From Thalassoglobus polymorphus (GTDB lineage: Bacteria > Planctomycetota > Planctomycetia > Planctomycetales > Planctomycetaceae), in assembly GCF_007744255.1 (NCBI RefSeq), contig NZ_CP036267.1, positions 3,475,500-3,539,499 on the forward strand: a DNA stretch of 64,000 nucleotides, written 5' to 3'. Every line of letters starts with the position of its first letter. The stretch's first letter is position 1. Below the pieces are notes generated by a model that was not told where the DNA came from, ran no database searches, and was given only the letters and a program-made list of their open reading frames with translations. Of this stretch, positions 54,882 through 63,825 are shown one piece after another. A program made the position numbers and the translations under genes.

Positions 54882-55242
54882 AATTCGCTCACAAAAACTC
54901 TGAAACGAGGAGCGTTCTGACAACCACACCGGTTCTCAAAACGACCTCGGTTTCAGGTTTGGTGAGAGTCGCGAGAGAAGCTTTTACCGTCAGGGATTGC
55001 GATTCAGATGAGTCACTCCGAGCAGGGATCAAATTTCCTTGCTCGACTGTGGCCATTTTGAATTCCAATCCTTTTTTATTTCGCATCTTTTTCTCACGAA
55101 AGTTTGCGGCAGGTGGATCAACTCGGAAGAGGTCCATAGAATCTCTTGAATCAATATCATCGAGCGATTTGCGAAAACGCCCGCTTTTCGAACCTTAGCG
55201 TAGAATCCTCGACGCAAGACACATCAACGAAGAATATTCTCA
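54882..55242. other. intergenic region
   Basis: 361 bp between two plus-strand genes. Overlapping frames of 79-82 codons on both strands lack recognisable features. No hairpin with T-run stands out. Confidence 0.4.
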
Positions 55243-56400
55243 ATGCCGAATTTGAACCTGAAAACCATCGCGTGTGTTGCAACCGCACTCATCATTTCCG
55301 GTTGCCAGAAACCTGCGACCGAAACTCCAGCCCCATCCACGAGCCAAACGCCCTCTGAAACCTCAGAGGCTCCGACGCCTGCAGAACCAGTCGAAGCCAC
55401 ACCTGCTGACGACCCTGAAGTCGTCGCTTCGATCGAGCGTGTCGCAACATCTATTAAAAAAGACTCGAACGGATATGTCACAGAGGTCAATTACCGTGGA
55501 TCATCAGTCAGCGACGATGACCTCGAAACACTGACAAAGCTGACGAAACTACAATCGATTCTGTTGAATGAGGCCAAGATCTCTGACAACGGACTCAAAC
55601 AGATCGGCAAGATCAAAACTCTTCGAAATCTCGATCTTCGTGACTGTCCGATCAGCAACGAGGGGCTGGCACATCTCGTCAATCTCGACGGATTGCGCGC
55701 ACTCAGACTCTCAGGAAAAAGTGGAGTCACCGATGTCGACGATGATGGAATGGTCCACGTTGGCAAGCTAACGAGCATGAAAGCCTTGCTGCTCGACTTT
55801 CTGTGGGTCAGCGGCGAAGGACTCTCTCAGCTTGGTGACCTCAAAAACCTTGAAGAACTCTATCTCGCCGGAACCCTCGTCGGCGACGAAGACTTAGCAC
55901 AGATGAAATTGTTCCCGAATCTCAAAAAACTTCGTCTCTCGAAGCTTTCACAAGTGACTGGAGCCGGACTGAAGCATGTCAGCCAACTCTCGAAGCTTGA
56001 AGATCTCGATTTGAGCGAGGACAGCTCACTCTTCGATGCGGACTTGGCCCCCATCGCAAACATGACCACTCTCAAGCGTTTGAACTTGTGGCGCGTCGCG
56101 TTAACGAACGATGGTGTCGCTCATCTTGAAAAGCTGACAAACCTCAACTGGCTCAATCTGGACAATACCCAACTGAGTGACGCAGGGCTTGTCTACCTCA
56201 AGGGAATGGATCAATTGACCTTCCTGCACCTCGGTTCGACCGCCATCACCAATGACGGGCTCTCCGAATTGGCAGGCCTGAAATCACTGAAGGATCTTAA
56301 AATCACAAGAACCGCTGTGACTGAAGAAGGGGTCGAGAAGCTGAAGAAGGAACTTCCGAATACAGAAATTCAGCTGAAGTACCTGGGCAACGGAGAGTAA
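55243..56400 (+). CDS. leucine-rich-repeat lipoprotein
   Basis: 385 residues. Lipoprotein signal TIACVATALIISGC with the lipobox ISGC (Cys about 21), then a Pro/Thr/Ala-rich linker (about 22-70). From about 90 come about eleven LRR units of roughly 24 residues, such as LTKLTKLQSILLNEAKISDN and LKTLRNLDLRDCPISNEGL-type repeats. These build a solenoid for binding partners. Envelope location inferred from the signal. Common in planctomycetes, ligand unknown. Confidence 0.88.
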   Translation: MPNLNLKTIACVATALIISGCQKPATETPAPSTSQTPSETSEAPTPAEPVEATPADDPEVVASIERVATSIKKDSNGYVTEVNYRGSSVSDDDLETLTKLTKLQSILLNEAKISDNGLKQIGKIKTLRNLDLRDCPISNEGLAHLVNLDGLRALRLSGKSGVTDVDDDGMVHVGKLTSMKALLLDFLWVSGEGLSQLGDLKNLEELYLAGTLVGDEDLAQMKLFPNLKKLRLSKLSQVTGAGLKHVSQLSKLEDLDLSEDSSLFDADLAPIANMTTLKRLNLWRVALTNDGVAHLEKLTNLNWLNLDNTQLSDAGLVYLKGMDQLTFLHLGSTAITNDGLSELAGLKSLKDLKITRTAVTEEGVEKLKKELPNTEIQLKYLGNGE

Positions 56401-56952
56401 CCGGCGATGAAAGAATCAGTCGCCTGATGCCGCTCTCCCGGTCAATCAGCCGAAACAACAGGACTAACTCAGACAAGCAACGAAAGCCCCAACATCCCAT
56501 CGGGGCCCTCTTATCTGTCAATAAGTTCGTAAGTTTCTCTCAGCGATTCGATTCACAGCTGTTAAGTTGTTGAATTGCATAGCTGGGCGAAAATAAGAAA
56601 CTTTCAGATTGAACAGGCACTGGGCGCGGCATCCCCTTTTATGCAGTCCCATATGATCGAGAAGCGAGGCGAGGCTGAGTGGCCCAATGATGCTCAACGA
56701 AGGATAAGTTTGACGAGAATGCCGGTGCCCCATAGGATTTCCAAGGGAATTCCACGCCGTGCCAACTTTTTCCTGCGACGCATCAAAACTTTCATAATAA
56801 ACAGATTCCCAGTGATCGGACCCTGCAAAGCAGCAAAATTCTCACAGGCAACCTGGAAGTTTCAACGCGATTGATTCCACGTATTTGCTTGCTACAATAG
56901 AAGATTCGATCATCTTCGCGACGATTTTTAAGAATCAAGGAGTGCGAGTCCG
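56401..56952. other. intergenic region with the promoter of the TPR-alphaCTD gene
   Basis: About 550 bp. A weak hairpin (GCCCC...GGGGC near 56486-56508) follows the LRR gene. The only other call is the promoter at 56871-56898. Small frames on both strands are not convincing. Confidence 0.4.
56871..56898 (+). promoter_or_regulatory. sigma-70-type promoter candidate of the TPR-alphaCTD gene
   Basis: TTGATT, 16-bp spacer, TACAAT. Transcription would start near 56905 and leave a leader of about 48 nt before the TTG start. AAGGAG lies about 10 nt ahead of that start. Confidence 0.5.
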
Positions 56953-58401
56953 TTGTTTACACCATCATCACCAGAGTCGGAACCAACGCCATTTTCAGCG
57001 ATTGTTCCCCCTGAACAGCCACAAGATCAATCCGCATCGCACCTTTCTTCACCGCAGATGTCTGAACAACCGGCATCGCAACCGCCTGCTCAGCCAACGG
57101 TGCCGAGCTTTGATTTTGTCGCAGTTCTACGAGATTCGGCAACTCTTGGTCGTGAAGAGTTGCAACGCATGCTCTCAGCAGCCATCGGCGCTGGAGCAAT
57201 TGATTTTCGAAAAGCCGTTGAACAAATCACCGAAGAGGCCAAGTCCGATCCTGGCCTGATTGTTCGTGCCGGAATTGGTCAGTTTTACATCGGGAACGCC
57301 ACTGTTGCCGAAGAGCTTTTAACCGGAACCAACGACGGAATTGGCCGCTACTACTTGGGACAGGCACTGCTTTCTCAAGAGCGGTACGAAGATGCTGCGA
57401 AGGAATTCGAGCAAGCTGGAAAGCTTGGCTACAAACCAACAGAGAGTACACTCCGCCGTTCAGGTGCCATCCGACGAGCAGGACGGCTCGAAGATGCTGA
57501 AGAATTGATCCGTAGCACCGGAGCAGATGGTGCTCGACTCGCAGAATACTCCTACCAAATGGGGTGTATCCTGTCAGATCGTGGAGACACGTTCGGAGCG
57601 ATCGAATACTTCGAACGCGCCGTCGACATGGACCCGCATCACCAGCGTGCTCTGTTTGCACTGGCTGTCCAGAACAGTCGCCACGGCGATGATGAAGAAG
57701 CGATTCAACTCTATGAACGCTGCCTCTCCCGCCCACCATATCTCCGTGGAGCATTGCTGAATCTGGGGCTTCTCTACGAAGACAAAGAAAATTACTCGGC
57801 GGCACAATACTGCTTTGAACGAGTCCTCAAGTACGATCCAGGGAACGAGCGAGCGATCCTCTACCTGAAGGACATCGAAGCCACTAGCGACATGTACTAC
57901 GACGAAGAGTCGCTGAAAGAACAACAACGACTTGAGCAACTTCTTGCTCGACCTGTCACCGATTTCGAACTCTCAGTGAGAAGCCGAAACTGCTTGGCGA
58001 CTATGGGAATCGACACGCTCGGTCAATTGACTGAGATCAGCGAACAGGAATTGCTCTCCGGAAAGAACTTCGGTGAAACATCGTTGATCGAAGTTCGTGA
58101 ACTCATGGAGGTCCACGGCCTGTCGATTGGTGAATACCTTCACGAAAAACAACGGGAACCGTCATTCGACAACCGTGAACTCACTGCAGAAGAGCAAGCT
58201 GCAGTTCAGCTTCCGATTAGCGATTTGAACCTTTCGGTTCGTAGTCGGAAATGTATGGCTCGCTTGGGAATCACCACAATTGGTGAAGTTCTGATCCGTA
58301 CACCGGACGAGCTACTTTCGGCCAAGAACTTCGGAGTGACATCCCTGAACGAGATTCGGAACAAGCTTTCAGAAATGAACCTGAAGCTTCGAAACGACTA
58401 A
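56953..58401 (+). CDS. TPR protein with two C-terminal RNA polymerase alpha-CTD-like domains
   Basis: 482 residues. TTG start supported by AAGGAG; next start (57058) would remove only the Pro/Gln-rich lead. Residues about 55-310 contain TPR-type helical repeats (IGRYYLGQALLSQERYEDAAKEF, SYQMGCILSDRGDTFGAIEYFERAV, LYERCLSRPPYLRGALLNLGLLY). Residues 333-396 and 420-480 are two alpha-CTD-like units: DFELSVRSRNCLATMGIDTL...LLSGKNFGETSL and DLNLSVRSRKCMARLGITTI...LLSAKNFGVTSL. The alpha-CTD of RNA polymerase binds UP elements and activators. Here it may act as an RNA-polymerase- or DNA-interacting adaptor. Own promoter and terminator make it a single-gene unit. Confidence 0.88.
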   Translation: MFTPSSPESEPTPFSAIVPPEQPQDQSASHLSSPQMSEQPASQPPAQPTVPSFDFVAVLRDSATLGREELQRMLSAAIGAGAIDFRKAVEQITEEAKSDPGLIVRAGIGQFYIGNATVAEELLTGTNDGIGRYYLGQALLSQERYEDAAKEFEQAGKLGYKPTESTLRRSGAIRRAGRLEDAEELIRSTGADGARLAEYSYQMGCILSDRGDTFGAIEYFERAVDMDPHHQRALFALAVQNSRHGDDEEAIQLYERCLSRPPYLRGALLNLGLLYEDKENYSAAQYCFERVLKYDPGNERAILYLKDIEATSDMYYDEESLKEQQRLEQLLARPVTDFELSVRSRNCLATMGIDTLGQLTEISEQELLSGKNFGETSLIEVRELMEVHGLSIGEYLHEKQREPSFDNRELTAEEQAAVQLPISDLNLSVRSRKCMARLGITTIGEVLIRTPDELLSAKNFGVTSLNEIRNKLSEMNLKLRND

Positions 58402-58706
58402 GGTCAGAAAAATGAAAACGGGGCCTCACTGGCCCCGTTTTTAGTTAATGATTTCGTTATCGTACGGTCAAAGGTGCAGTCGGAACCAACGTATTCCTAC
58501 TAAACAGGTCGGCGCAGCTGATTGATTGCCCCAGCTGCGTGCGCGGACCTTGGACACAACGTTTCGCTTAAATTATCAAGAATCTACGACTGGTATTCTT
58601 TCGGACCCGAATTGACGCGTTTCTTGAATCATCTGGTTAGCTTGCTTACCAAACGTAGCGAAATTTCAATTCAGCGAGAGCCAAACAATTAGAACTGCGT
58701 GAGCAA
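58402..58706. other. intergenic region with terminator and hairpin
   Basis: Contains the terminator at 58415-58443. A second imperfect palindrome (CGCAGCTG...CAGCTGCG, near 58514-58542) lies ahead of mqnE. No gene. Confidence 0.4.
58415..58443 (+). terminator. intrinsic terminator of the TPR-alphaCTD gene
   Basis: AAAACGGGGCC-TCACT-GGCCCCGTTTT: a perfect 11-bp stem followed by a run of T. It is 13 bp after the stop codon. Confidence 0.93.
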
Positions 58707-59831
58707 ATGAGTAACGCATCGACGCTTGAGAAAATTCGAGACAAAGTCTCCAACGCAGAACGCCTCACCTTTGAGGACGGCATGTTCCTGGAAGAGCATG
58801 TCGACCTGCTCACGCTCGGACAACTGGCACACCAAGTCCGTACACGCATGCACGGGAACGTTGCGTATTACAATACCAACATCCATTTGAACCCAACCAA
58901 CGTATGCGTTTATCGCTGTAAATTCTGTGCGTTCCGGTCAGACTTGAAAGACGAGAAGTCTTACGTCTTCGATGAGCCGATGATTCAAGAGCGTGTTCTG
59001 GAAGCGAAAGCTGCCGGAGCCACTGAAATCCATGTCGTAGGTGGGTTGCATCACCAGAAAAAATTTGACTGGTACGTCGATGTCGTGCGTGTGATTCACG
59101 AAACTTGGCCAGAGATTCACATCAAGGCCTGGACAGGCGTGGAGATCAACTGGTTTGCTCACCTGACCAAAAAACCGTACCGCTGGATTCTTGAGCAACT
59201 CATTGATGCCGGTTTGGGAAGCTTGCCTGGCGGAGGAGCTGAAATTTTTGATGAGGGGGTTCGCTCTCAAATTTGTGAACACAAAGCAGATTCTCAAAGC
59301 TGGATTGATATCCACCGAACAGCCCATGAACTCGGCCTGCGCTCGAATGCAACAATGCTCTATGGACATGTTGAAGAGGCCCGGCACCGCATTGACCATC
59401 TCTGTCGATTAAGAGACCTCCAAGACCTCACCGGCGGTTTTCAAACGTTCATCCCATTGGCTTTCCATCCGGAAAACACCCGTATGGACAACATCATCAA
59501 GCCTTCTGGCAACATCGATTTACGGACGATGGCCATTTCAAGATTGATGCTCGATAACTTCGATCACATCAAAGCGTATTGGATTATGCTGGGTGAGCAG
59601 ACAGCACAAATCGCACTAGGTTTTGGTGCGGACGATCTGGACGGAACAGTGGTCCACGAGTTGATCTATCACGATGCCGGTGCGGAAACTCCAGAAGGTT
59701 TAACGGTCAGTCAACTCCACGAATTAATTCGGGAAGCTGGTTGTGAACCAGTTGAACGAGACACTCTCTACCGACGTGTGCATCGAGACGGAATGAACTG
59801 GTCCGTTGGCGAACCTGTTTTGATCTCTTGA
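58707..59831 (+). CDS. mqnE: aminofutalosine synthase MqnE (menaquinone futalosine pathway)
   Basis: 374 residues. Radical SAM enzyme that joins the enolpyruvyl group to form aminofutalosine. CxxxCxxC cluster motif CVYRCKFC with Cys67, 71 and 74. Family motifs include EIHVVGGLHHQKKFDWYVD, HIKAWTGVEINWFAH and FQTFIPLAFHPENT. The presence of this gene implies the futalosine route to menaquinone rather than the classical Men route; other mqn genes are not in the window. First gene of a three-gene run, 34 bp before the LUD gene. Confidence 0.95.
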   Translation: MSNASTLEKIRDKVSNAERLTFEDGMFLEEHVDLLTLGQLAHQVRTRMHGNVAYYNTNIHLNPTNVCVYRCKFCAFRSDLKDEKSYVFDEPMIQERVLEAKAAGATEIHVVGGLHHQKKFDWYVDVVRVIHETWPEIHIKAWTGVEINWFAHLTKKPYRWILEQLIDAGLGSLPGGGAEIFDEGVRSQICEHKADSQSWIDIHRTAHELGLRSNATMLYGHVEEARHRIDHLCRLRDLQDLTGGFQTFIPLAFHPENTRMDNIIKPSGNIDLRTMAISRLMLDNFDHIKAYWIMLGEQTAQIALGFGADDLDGTVVHELIYHDAGAETPEGLTVSQLHELIREAGCEPVERDTLYRRVHRDGMNWSVGEPVLIS

Positions 59832-59865
59832 ATTCCTGCTTCATCCACCAGAGTCAGGCCTGACC

Positions 59866-60462
59866 ATGTCCTCGCGTGACCAGATTCTCAACAAAATTAA
59901 GAAGAACCTTCCTCAGGCGGTTCCGCTGCCTGACCACCAAGGTGACTGGATTCAGTACGAAGATCCAGTCTCGCAATTTATTGCAACGTTAGAATCAGTT
60001 GGTGGGGCGGCGCATGTCATCTCAAACCTGGACGAAATCCCAACAATCCTCGGAGATTCTGTTTCCGACGATGATCTCGTGGTTTCTTGTGTCCCCGGAG
60101 TTTTTGATGGTCGAATGGACCTCAGCACAATTTCGGATCCACACGATCTCAAGTCAGTTGACTTTGCGATTCTTCCCGGTCAATTGATGGTCGCTGAGAA
60201 CGGGTCGATCTGGGTCACGGACGAGAATGTCTCGTTACGGGTTCTGTTCTTTCTTTCACAGCATTTGGCTTTGGTCGTCCCGAAGAGTGCCATCGTCAAT
60301 AATATGCACGAAGCCTACGAACGAATTGATCCCTCACTTCGATCGTTCGGAACGTTTATTTCCGGTCCATCGAAAACAGCGGACATTGAGCAAGCCTTGG
60401 TAAAAGGGGCACATGGGGCACGCACTCTAAACGTCTTTCTGGTTGAAGGACTCCCGGAATGA
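59866..60462 (+). CDS. LUD-domain protein (LutC/YkgG family)
   Basis: 198 residues. In B. subtilis LutABC oxidises L-lactate; LutC is the LUD-domain subunit. Family residues: VPKSAIVNNMHEAYERID, FGTFISGPSKTADIEQALVKGAHGARTLNVFLV, and GSIWVTDENVSLRVLFFLSQHLALVV. LutA and LutB are absent here. The gene ends ATGA with the start of the next gene overlapping by 4 bp, so the pair is translationally coupled. It follows mqnE by 34 bp. Confidence 0.88.
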   Translation: MSSRDQILNKIKKNLPQAVPLPDHQGDWIQYEDPVSQFIATLESVGGAAHVISNLDEIPTILGDSVSDDDLVVSCVPGVFDGRMDLSTISDPHDLKSVDFAILPGQLMVAENGSIWVTDENVSLRVLFFLSQHLALVVPKSAIVNNMHEAYERIDPSLRSFGTFISGPSKTADIEQALVKGAHGARTLNVFLVEGLPE

Positions 60463-61631
60463 CGGAGCAGCGCCAGCGAATTTATCTCGACAACGCAGCG
60501 ACGAGTTTTCCGAAGCCTCCTTCTGTTTACGATGCGGTCAACGAGTACCAGACTGAACTTGGGGGAGCCGTTGGTCGCGGAGCAACTCAAGTTGGGGCTC
60601 GCATCCAAAGCCGAGTTGATCGTTGTCGAAACCGTCTTGCAAAGCTGCTCGATGTTGCCAGCCAACAACATCTGTTCTTCACATTCAACGGAACGGATTC
60701 CCTCAATCTTGCACTCCACGGAATTCTGAATGCGGGAGACCATGTTGTCACGACTTGCTGGGAGCACAATTCTGTCTTGAGACCGCTGCATGCGCTTGCA
60801 ACTTCACGAAATGTCGAAACGACTTTTCTCGGCGGGGACGAGTTGGGCCAGATCGATTTAGAACAACTGAAAGCTACACTCGCAAAGAAAACAAAACTTG
60901 TCTGCACCACTCACGCCTCCAATGTGACCGGGATCATCCAACCAGTCAAACAGGTTGTGGAGCTCGCCCATGCTGCGGGAGCTTACGTGTTGTTGGATGC
61001 CGCCCAAACAGTTGGACACTTTCCAGTTTCGATGCGGGAACTCAACGTTGATTTCCTGGCTTGTCCGGGGCATAAGGGCTTACTTGGACCACTCGGAACT
61101 GGGCTTCTCGCAATTCGTCCCGGTCTCGAAGTTGAATTACCTTCACATCGACAAGGAGGAACCGGGACGACGAGTGAATCCGAATCGCAGCCGGAATCAC
61201 TCCCCGAGAAATATGAATCCGGCAACCATAACGCTCCAGGTCTCTTCGGACTTGAAGCTGCGCTGGGATGGCTGGAAACTGAGACGGTCGAGAAGATTCA
61301 TCTGCAAGGACAGAAATTAACCAAGCAATTCGTCGAAGGGTTGCGCGCACTCCCTTCGATTGAGACCTACTTCACTGACGGTGAGCCCGACCGGGTCAGT
61401 CTCGTAAGTTTGAATACAGACAAACTAGAGCCTCAGGTCTTATGCTCACTGCTCGATGAACACTTCGGTATAGAAACCAGATCCGGCCTGCATTGTGCTC
61501 CTCGTGCTCATGCTGAAATTGGCACACAAGCAAGAGGTGGAACGACTCGCTTCAGCTTTGGAGCATTCAACACTCCTGAACAGATCGACGTCACTCTGGA
61601 AGCAATTGGTCAAATTGTCGCCTCGTTCTGA
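60459..61631 (+). CDS. class V aminotransferase, cysteine desulfurase-like
   Basis: 390 residues, PLP enzyme. YLDNAATSFPKP starts the protein; the PLP lysine lies in CPGHKGLLGPLGTG (K206). The catalytic-loop-like GIETRSGLHCAPRAH carries a Cys as in SufS/IscS-type desulfurases. GTDSLNLALHGIL and DAAQTVGHFPV match. It fits the class V subfamily near SufS rather than IscS. ATG overlaps the LUD gene stop by 4 bp. It may supply sulfur for Fe-S enzymes such as MqnE; that is inference. Confidence 0.88.
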   Translation: MTEQRQRIYLDNAATSFPKPPSVYDAVNEYQTELGGAVGRGATQVGARIQSRVDRCRNRLAKLLDVASQQHLFFTFNGTDSLNLALHGILNAGDHVVTTCWEHNSVLRPLHALATSRNVETTFLGGDELGQIDLEQLKATLAKKTKLVCTTHASNVTGIIQPVKQVVELAHAAGAYVLLDAAQTVGHFPVSMRELNVDFLACPGHKGLLGPLGTGLLAIRPGLEVELPSHRQGGTGTTSESESQPESLPEKYESGNHNAPGLFGLEAALGWLETETVEKIHLQGQKLTKQFVEGLRALPSIETYFTDGEPDRVSLVSLNTDKLEPQVLCSLLDEHFGIETRSGLHCAPRAHAEIGTQARGGTTRFSFGAFNTPEQIDVTLEAIGQIVASF

Positions 61632-61674
61632 GAGTGAGGCAAGAATTTTTATTCGATCATTTTCAATGCTTGCC

Positions 61675-61757
61675 TTGTCTATGAAGATCACTTTCATGAC
61701 ATCATAGACTGTCCGCCACGAAGCAGAACCTGAACACCAATTCGAAAGATGCCCTAA
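61675..61757 (+). repeat. partial family A element at the end of the VOC gene
   Basis: Right half is clear: GTCCGCCACGAAGCAGAACCTG and CACCAATTCGAAAGATGCCCTAAC. The left part (ATGAAGATCACTTTCATGAC) matches the copy at 48-125 instead of the reference left end. The CTA at 61754-61756 gives the TAG stop of the VOC gene on the minus strand. Confidence 0.65.
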
Positions 61758-62215
61758 CCTTTCATCATTTCAGCAAAACGTCGATCGACTTCTTCCTGCG
61801 TCAGATCTTCAATATGCGTGGCAATTGACCATTGGTGACCAAATGGATCTTTGAGTGTTCCCGATCGGTCTCCATAAAACTGATCCTGCAAAGGACGCAC
61901 GACTTCGGCTCCTGCTGCGACCGCACGGTTGAACACCTCATCGACGTTTTCAACATAAATCATCAGGTGCGTTGGTGAACCGCCGAAATGATCAGGACCA
62001 TGTGCTCCCATCCCTGGATGTTCATCAGCAAGCATGACAATAGAGTTCCCGATCCTGATCTCCGCATAGGCGACACTTCCGCCTGGTCCATCGAGACGAA
62101 GATGCTCGGTCGCTTCAAACGTTTTTTGATACCAGCCGATGGCTTCACTGGCCCCGCTGATGATTAGATAAGGAGTCACAGAATGGAAACCATCGGGAAT
62201 CGGTTGAACAGCCAT
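61754..62215 (-). CDS. VOC-family (glyoxalase/bleomycin-resistance fold) protein
   Basis: 153 residues from ATG 62215, with AGGAG five nt upstream (a GTG at 62221 overlaps that site and is rejected). PYLIISGASEAIGWYQKTFEA start, AYAEIRIGNSIVMLADE-type strands and DPFGHQWSIATHIEDLTQEEVDRR end are typical of the PhnB-like/YP_ VOC group. Role unknown. The final MMKG-TAG sits at the junction with the family A element. Confidence 0.85.
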   Translation of the reverse strand: MAVQPIPDGFHSVTPYLIISGASEAIGWYQKTFEATEHLRLDGPGGSVAYAEIRIGNSIVMLADEHPGMGAHGPDHFGGSPTHLMIYVENVDEVFNRAVAAGAEVVRPLQDQFYGDRSGTLKDPFGHQWSIATHIEDLTQEEVDRRFAEMMKG

Positions 62216-62266
62216 TGTCACTCCTGACTTTTCAAGTGAAGTTGTCGAAGATGAAGTACGGGTGGA

Positions 62267-63373
62267 TTAAATGAATGGACTCAAACCGGGATCAAGACCC
62301 AGGTGCTCATACCCACGATCGGTCACAATCCTCCCACGCGGCGTTCGTTGGATCAAGCCGGACCGTAATAAAAACGGTTCGATATCATCTTCGAGTGTAT
62401 CTGTCGGAATCGACATACTATGTGCGATTGCCGAAAGCCCTGCTGGACCTCCCTGAAATACCGAAACGACTGTTTCCAAATAGCGTCGGTCCTGGCGTTC
62501 GAGACCAAGTGAATCAATCTCGAGCATCTCCATTGCGTGATGTGCAATCGCTGTCGTGATCTGACCGTTGGGATCTCTCAGTGTTGCAAAGTCTCTGGTC
62601 CTCAGCAGGATGTTATTGGCCTTACGCGGTGTTCCCTGGCTTCGTCGTGCAACTTCTCCAGCGGCTTCTTCTGTGAGAGACGTTTTCAGTTTAACCGCGT
62701 TTCGCTTGACGATTTCGACCAAATCGTCTGGTTCGTAGAAGTCGAGATGCTCTCGGTACACAAACCTGTCTCGCATGGGAGCGGTTAGCATTCCGGCTCG
62801 TGTTGTCGCCCCGATCACAGTGAATGGCTTCAACTGCATATTTATGGTGCGCGCGTTAAGCCCCTCGCCCAAAGCGATGTCGATCCGGAAATCCTCCATC
62901 GCAGGGTAAAGAAATTCCTCGACTGCAGGTCGCAAGCGGTGAATCTCATCAATAAAGAGGACGGAACCATGGCCGGCATTTGTAAGATAAGGAAGTAAAT
63001 CCTTAGGTGCATCCAGCGACGGGCCGGCTGCGATTTGAAAATCGACGCCGAGTTCTCTGGGTATGACTGTGGCTAAAGTTGTTTTTCCAATTCCGGGAGG
63101 ACCATCAAAGAGGATATGCCCGAGAGTATCGTTGCGTTTTTTTGTCGCATCGAGCATGACGCGAACGCGCTCCACAACTTTCGATTGTCCAATGACATCG
63201 CTTAAACTCTGAGGGCGAAGACGCTCATCAATTTCCCGGGAATTCGGATCGAAGTCGCCGCGATTCAAAGGCAAATCGTCGTTGTCGCCTTGATCGTTGC
63301 CGAAATTGTCGCTGTTGTCCCGATTGTCGTCGTCGTCATCGTCATCGTCTAAGAAAGTCGTCTCTCTCGCCAT
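62267..63373 (-). CDS. ruvB: Holliday junction branch-migration ATPase RuvB, with Asp-rich lead
   Basis: 368 residues from ATG 63373 (GGAGGGAG upstream). Walker A GPPGIGKTT at 91-99, Walker B LFIDEIHR, sensor GATTRAG, and the C-terminal winged helix LLRSGLIQRTPRGR. Residues 9-45 form an acidic lead (eight consecutive Asp, then Asn/Asp/Gly) absent from typical RuvB. ruvA and ruvC are not adjacent. Confidence 0.95.
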   Translation of the reverse strand: MARETTFLDDDDDDDDNRDNSDNFGNDQGDNDDLPLNRGDFDPNSREIDERLRPQSLSDVIGQSKVVERVRVMLDATKKRNDTLGHILFDGPPGIGKTTLATVIPRELGVDFQIAAGPSLDAPKDLLPYLTNAGHGSVLFIDEIHRLRPAVEEFLYPAMEDFRIDIALGEGLNARTINMQLKPFTVIGATTRAGMLTAPMRDRFVYREHLDFYEPDDLVEIVKRNAVKLKTSLTEEAAGEVARRSQGTPRKANNILLRTRDFATLRDPNGQITTAIAHHAMEMLEIDSLGLERQDRRYLETVVSVFQGGPAGLSAIAHSMSIPTDTLEDDIEPFLLRSGLIQRTPRGRIVTDRGYEHLGLDPGLSPFI

Positions 63374-63825
63374 CTGGCTCCCTCCATCATGCAGATGGCG
63401 CAACTGTAGCCAATAACTGATCGTCCGTCCACCGATTCGTCGCTCGCTTCCCTGATTGAACTCAGGTTCCCAACCATTTTCGACTGGTTTCTCCGGTGAC
63501 TGACGCACGCCCTCCAAAGTGGACGTTCAATGCTTGTCTTGGGAATGATTGGCGAGTTCATTCAGCTTCAAGGTTGAATTCAGATTTCAAACCAGAAAGC
63601 AGATTCACAGGTATTCACGAGAGCAGCTTGTTCGACCACGAACGTGCCCGCGAAGAAGGCGTTTCACCAGCGAAATTACTGTTCGCCACATGGCAGCTTT
63701 CGCTCACTCCCTTGTAACGGTTCCAAAGCTCGTCGGTGACGAAGAGGAATCAGGAATCTTGTGAGGATGTGAATTGCGATATGGCGGCTCGACTTCAGGA
63801 CAACTCTTCGGACAATAATTCCCTC
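63374..63825. other. intergenic region with a degenerate family A copy
   Basis: About 450 bp between pyrH and ruvB, both on the minus strand. A decayed family A copy lies at about 63612-63716. No gene is supported. Confidence 0.45.
63612..63716 (+). repeat. degenerate family A element
   Basis: GAGAGCAGCTTGTTCGACCACGAACGTGCCCGCGAAGAAGGCGTTTC and TTACTGTTCGCCACATGGCAGC match the family A left and middle blocks; the right end is unclear. There is no clean terminal CTAG. Confidence 0.55.
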
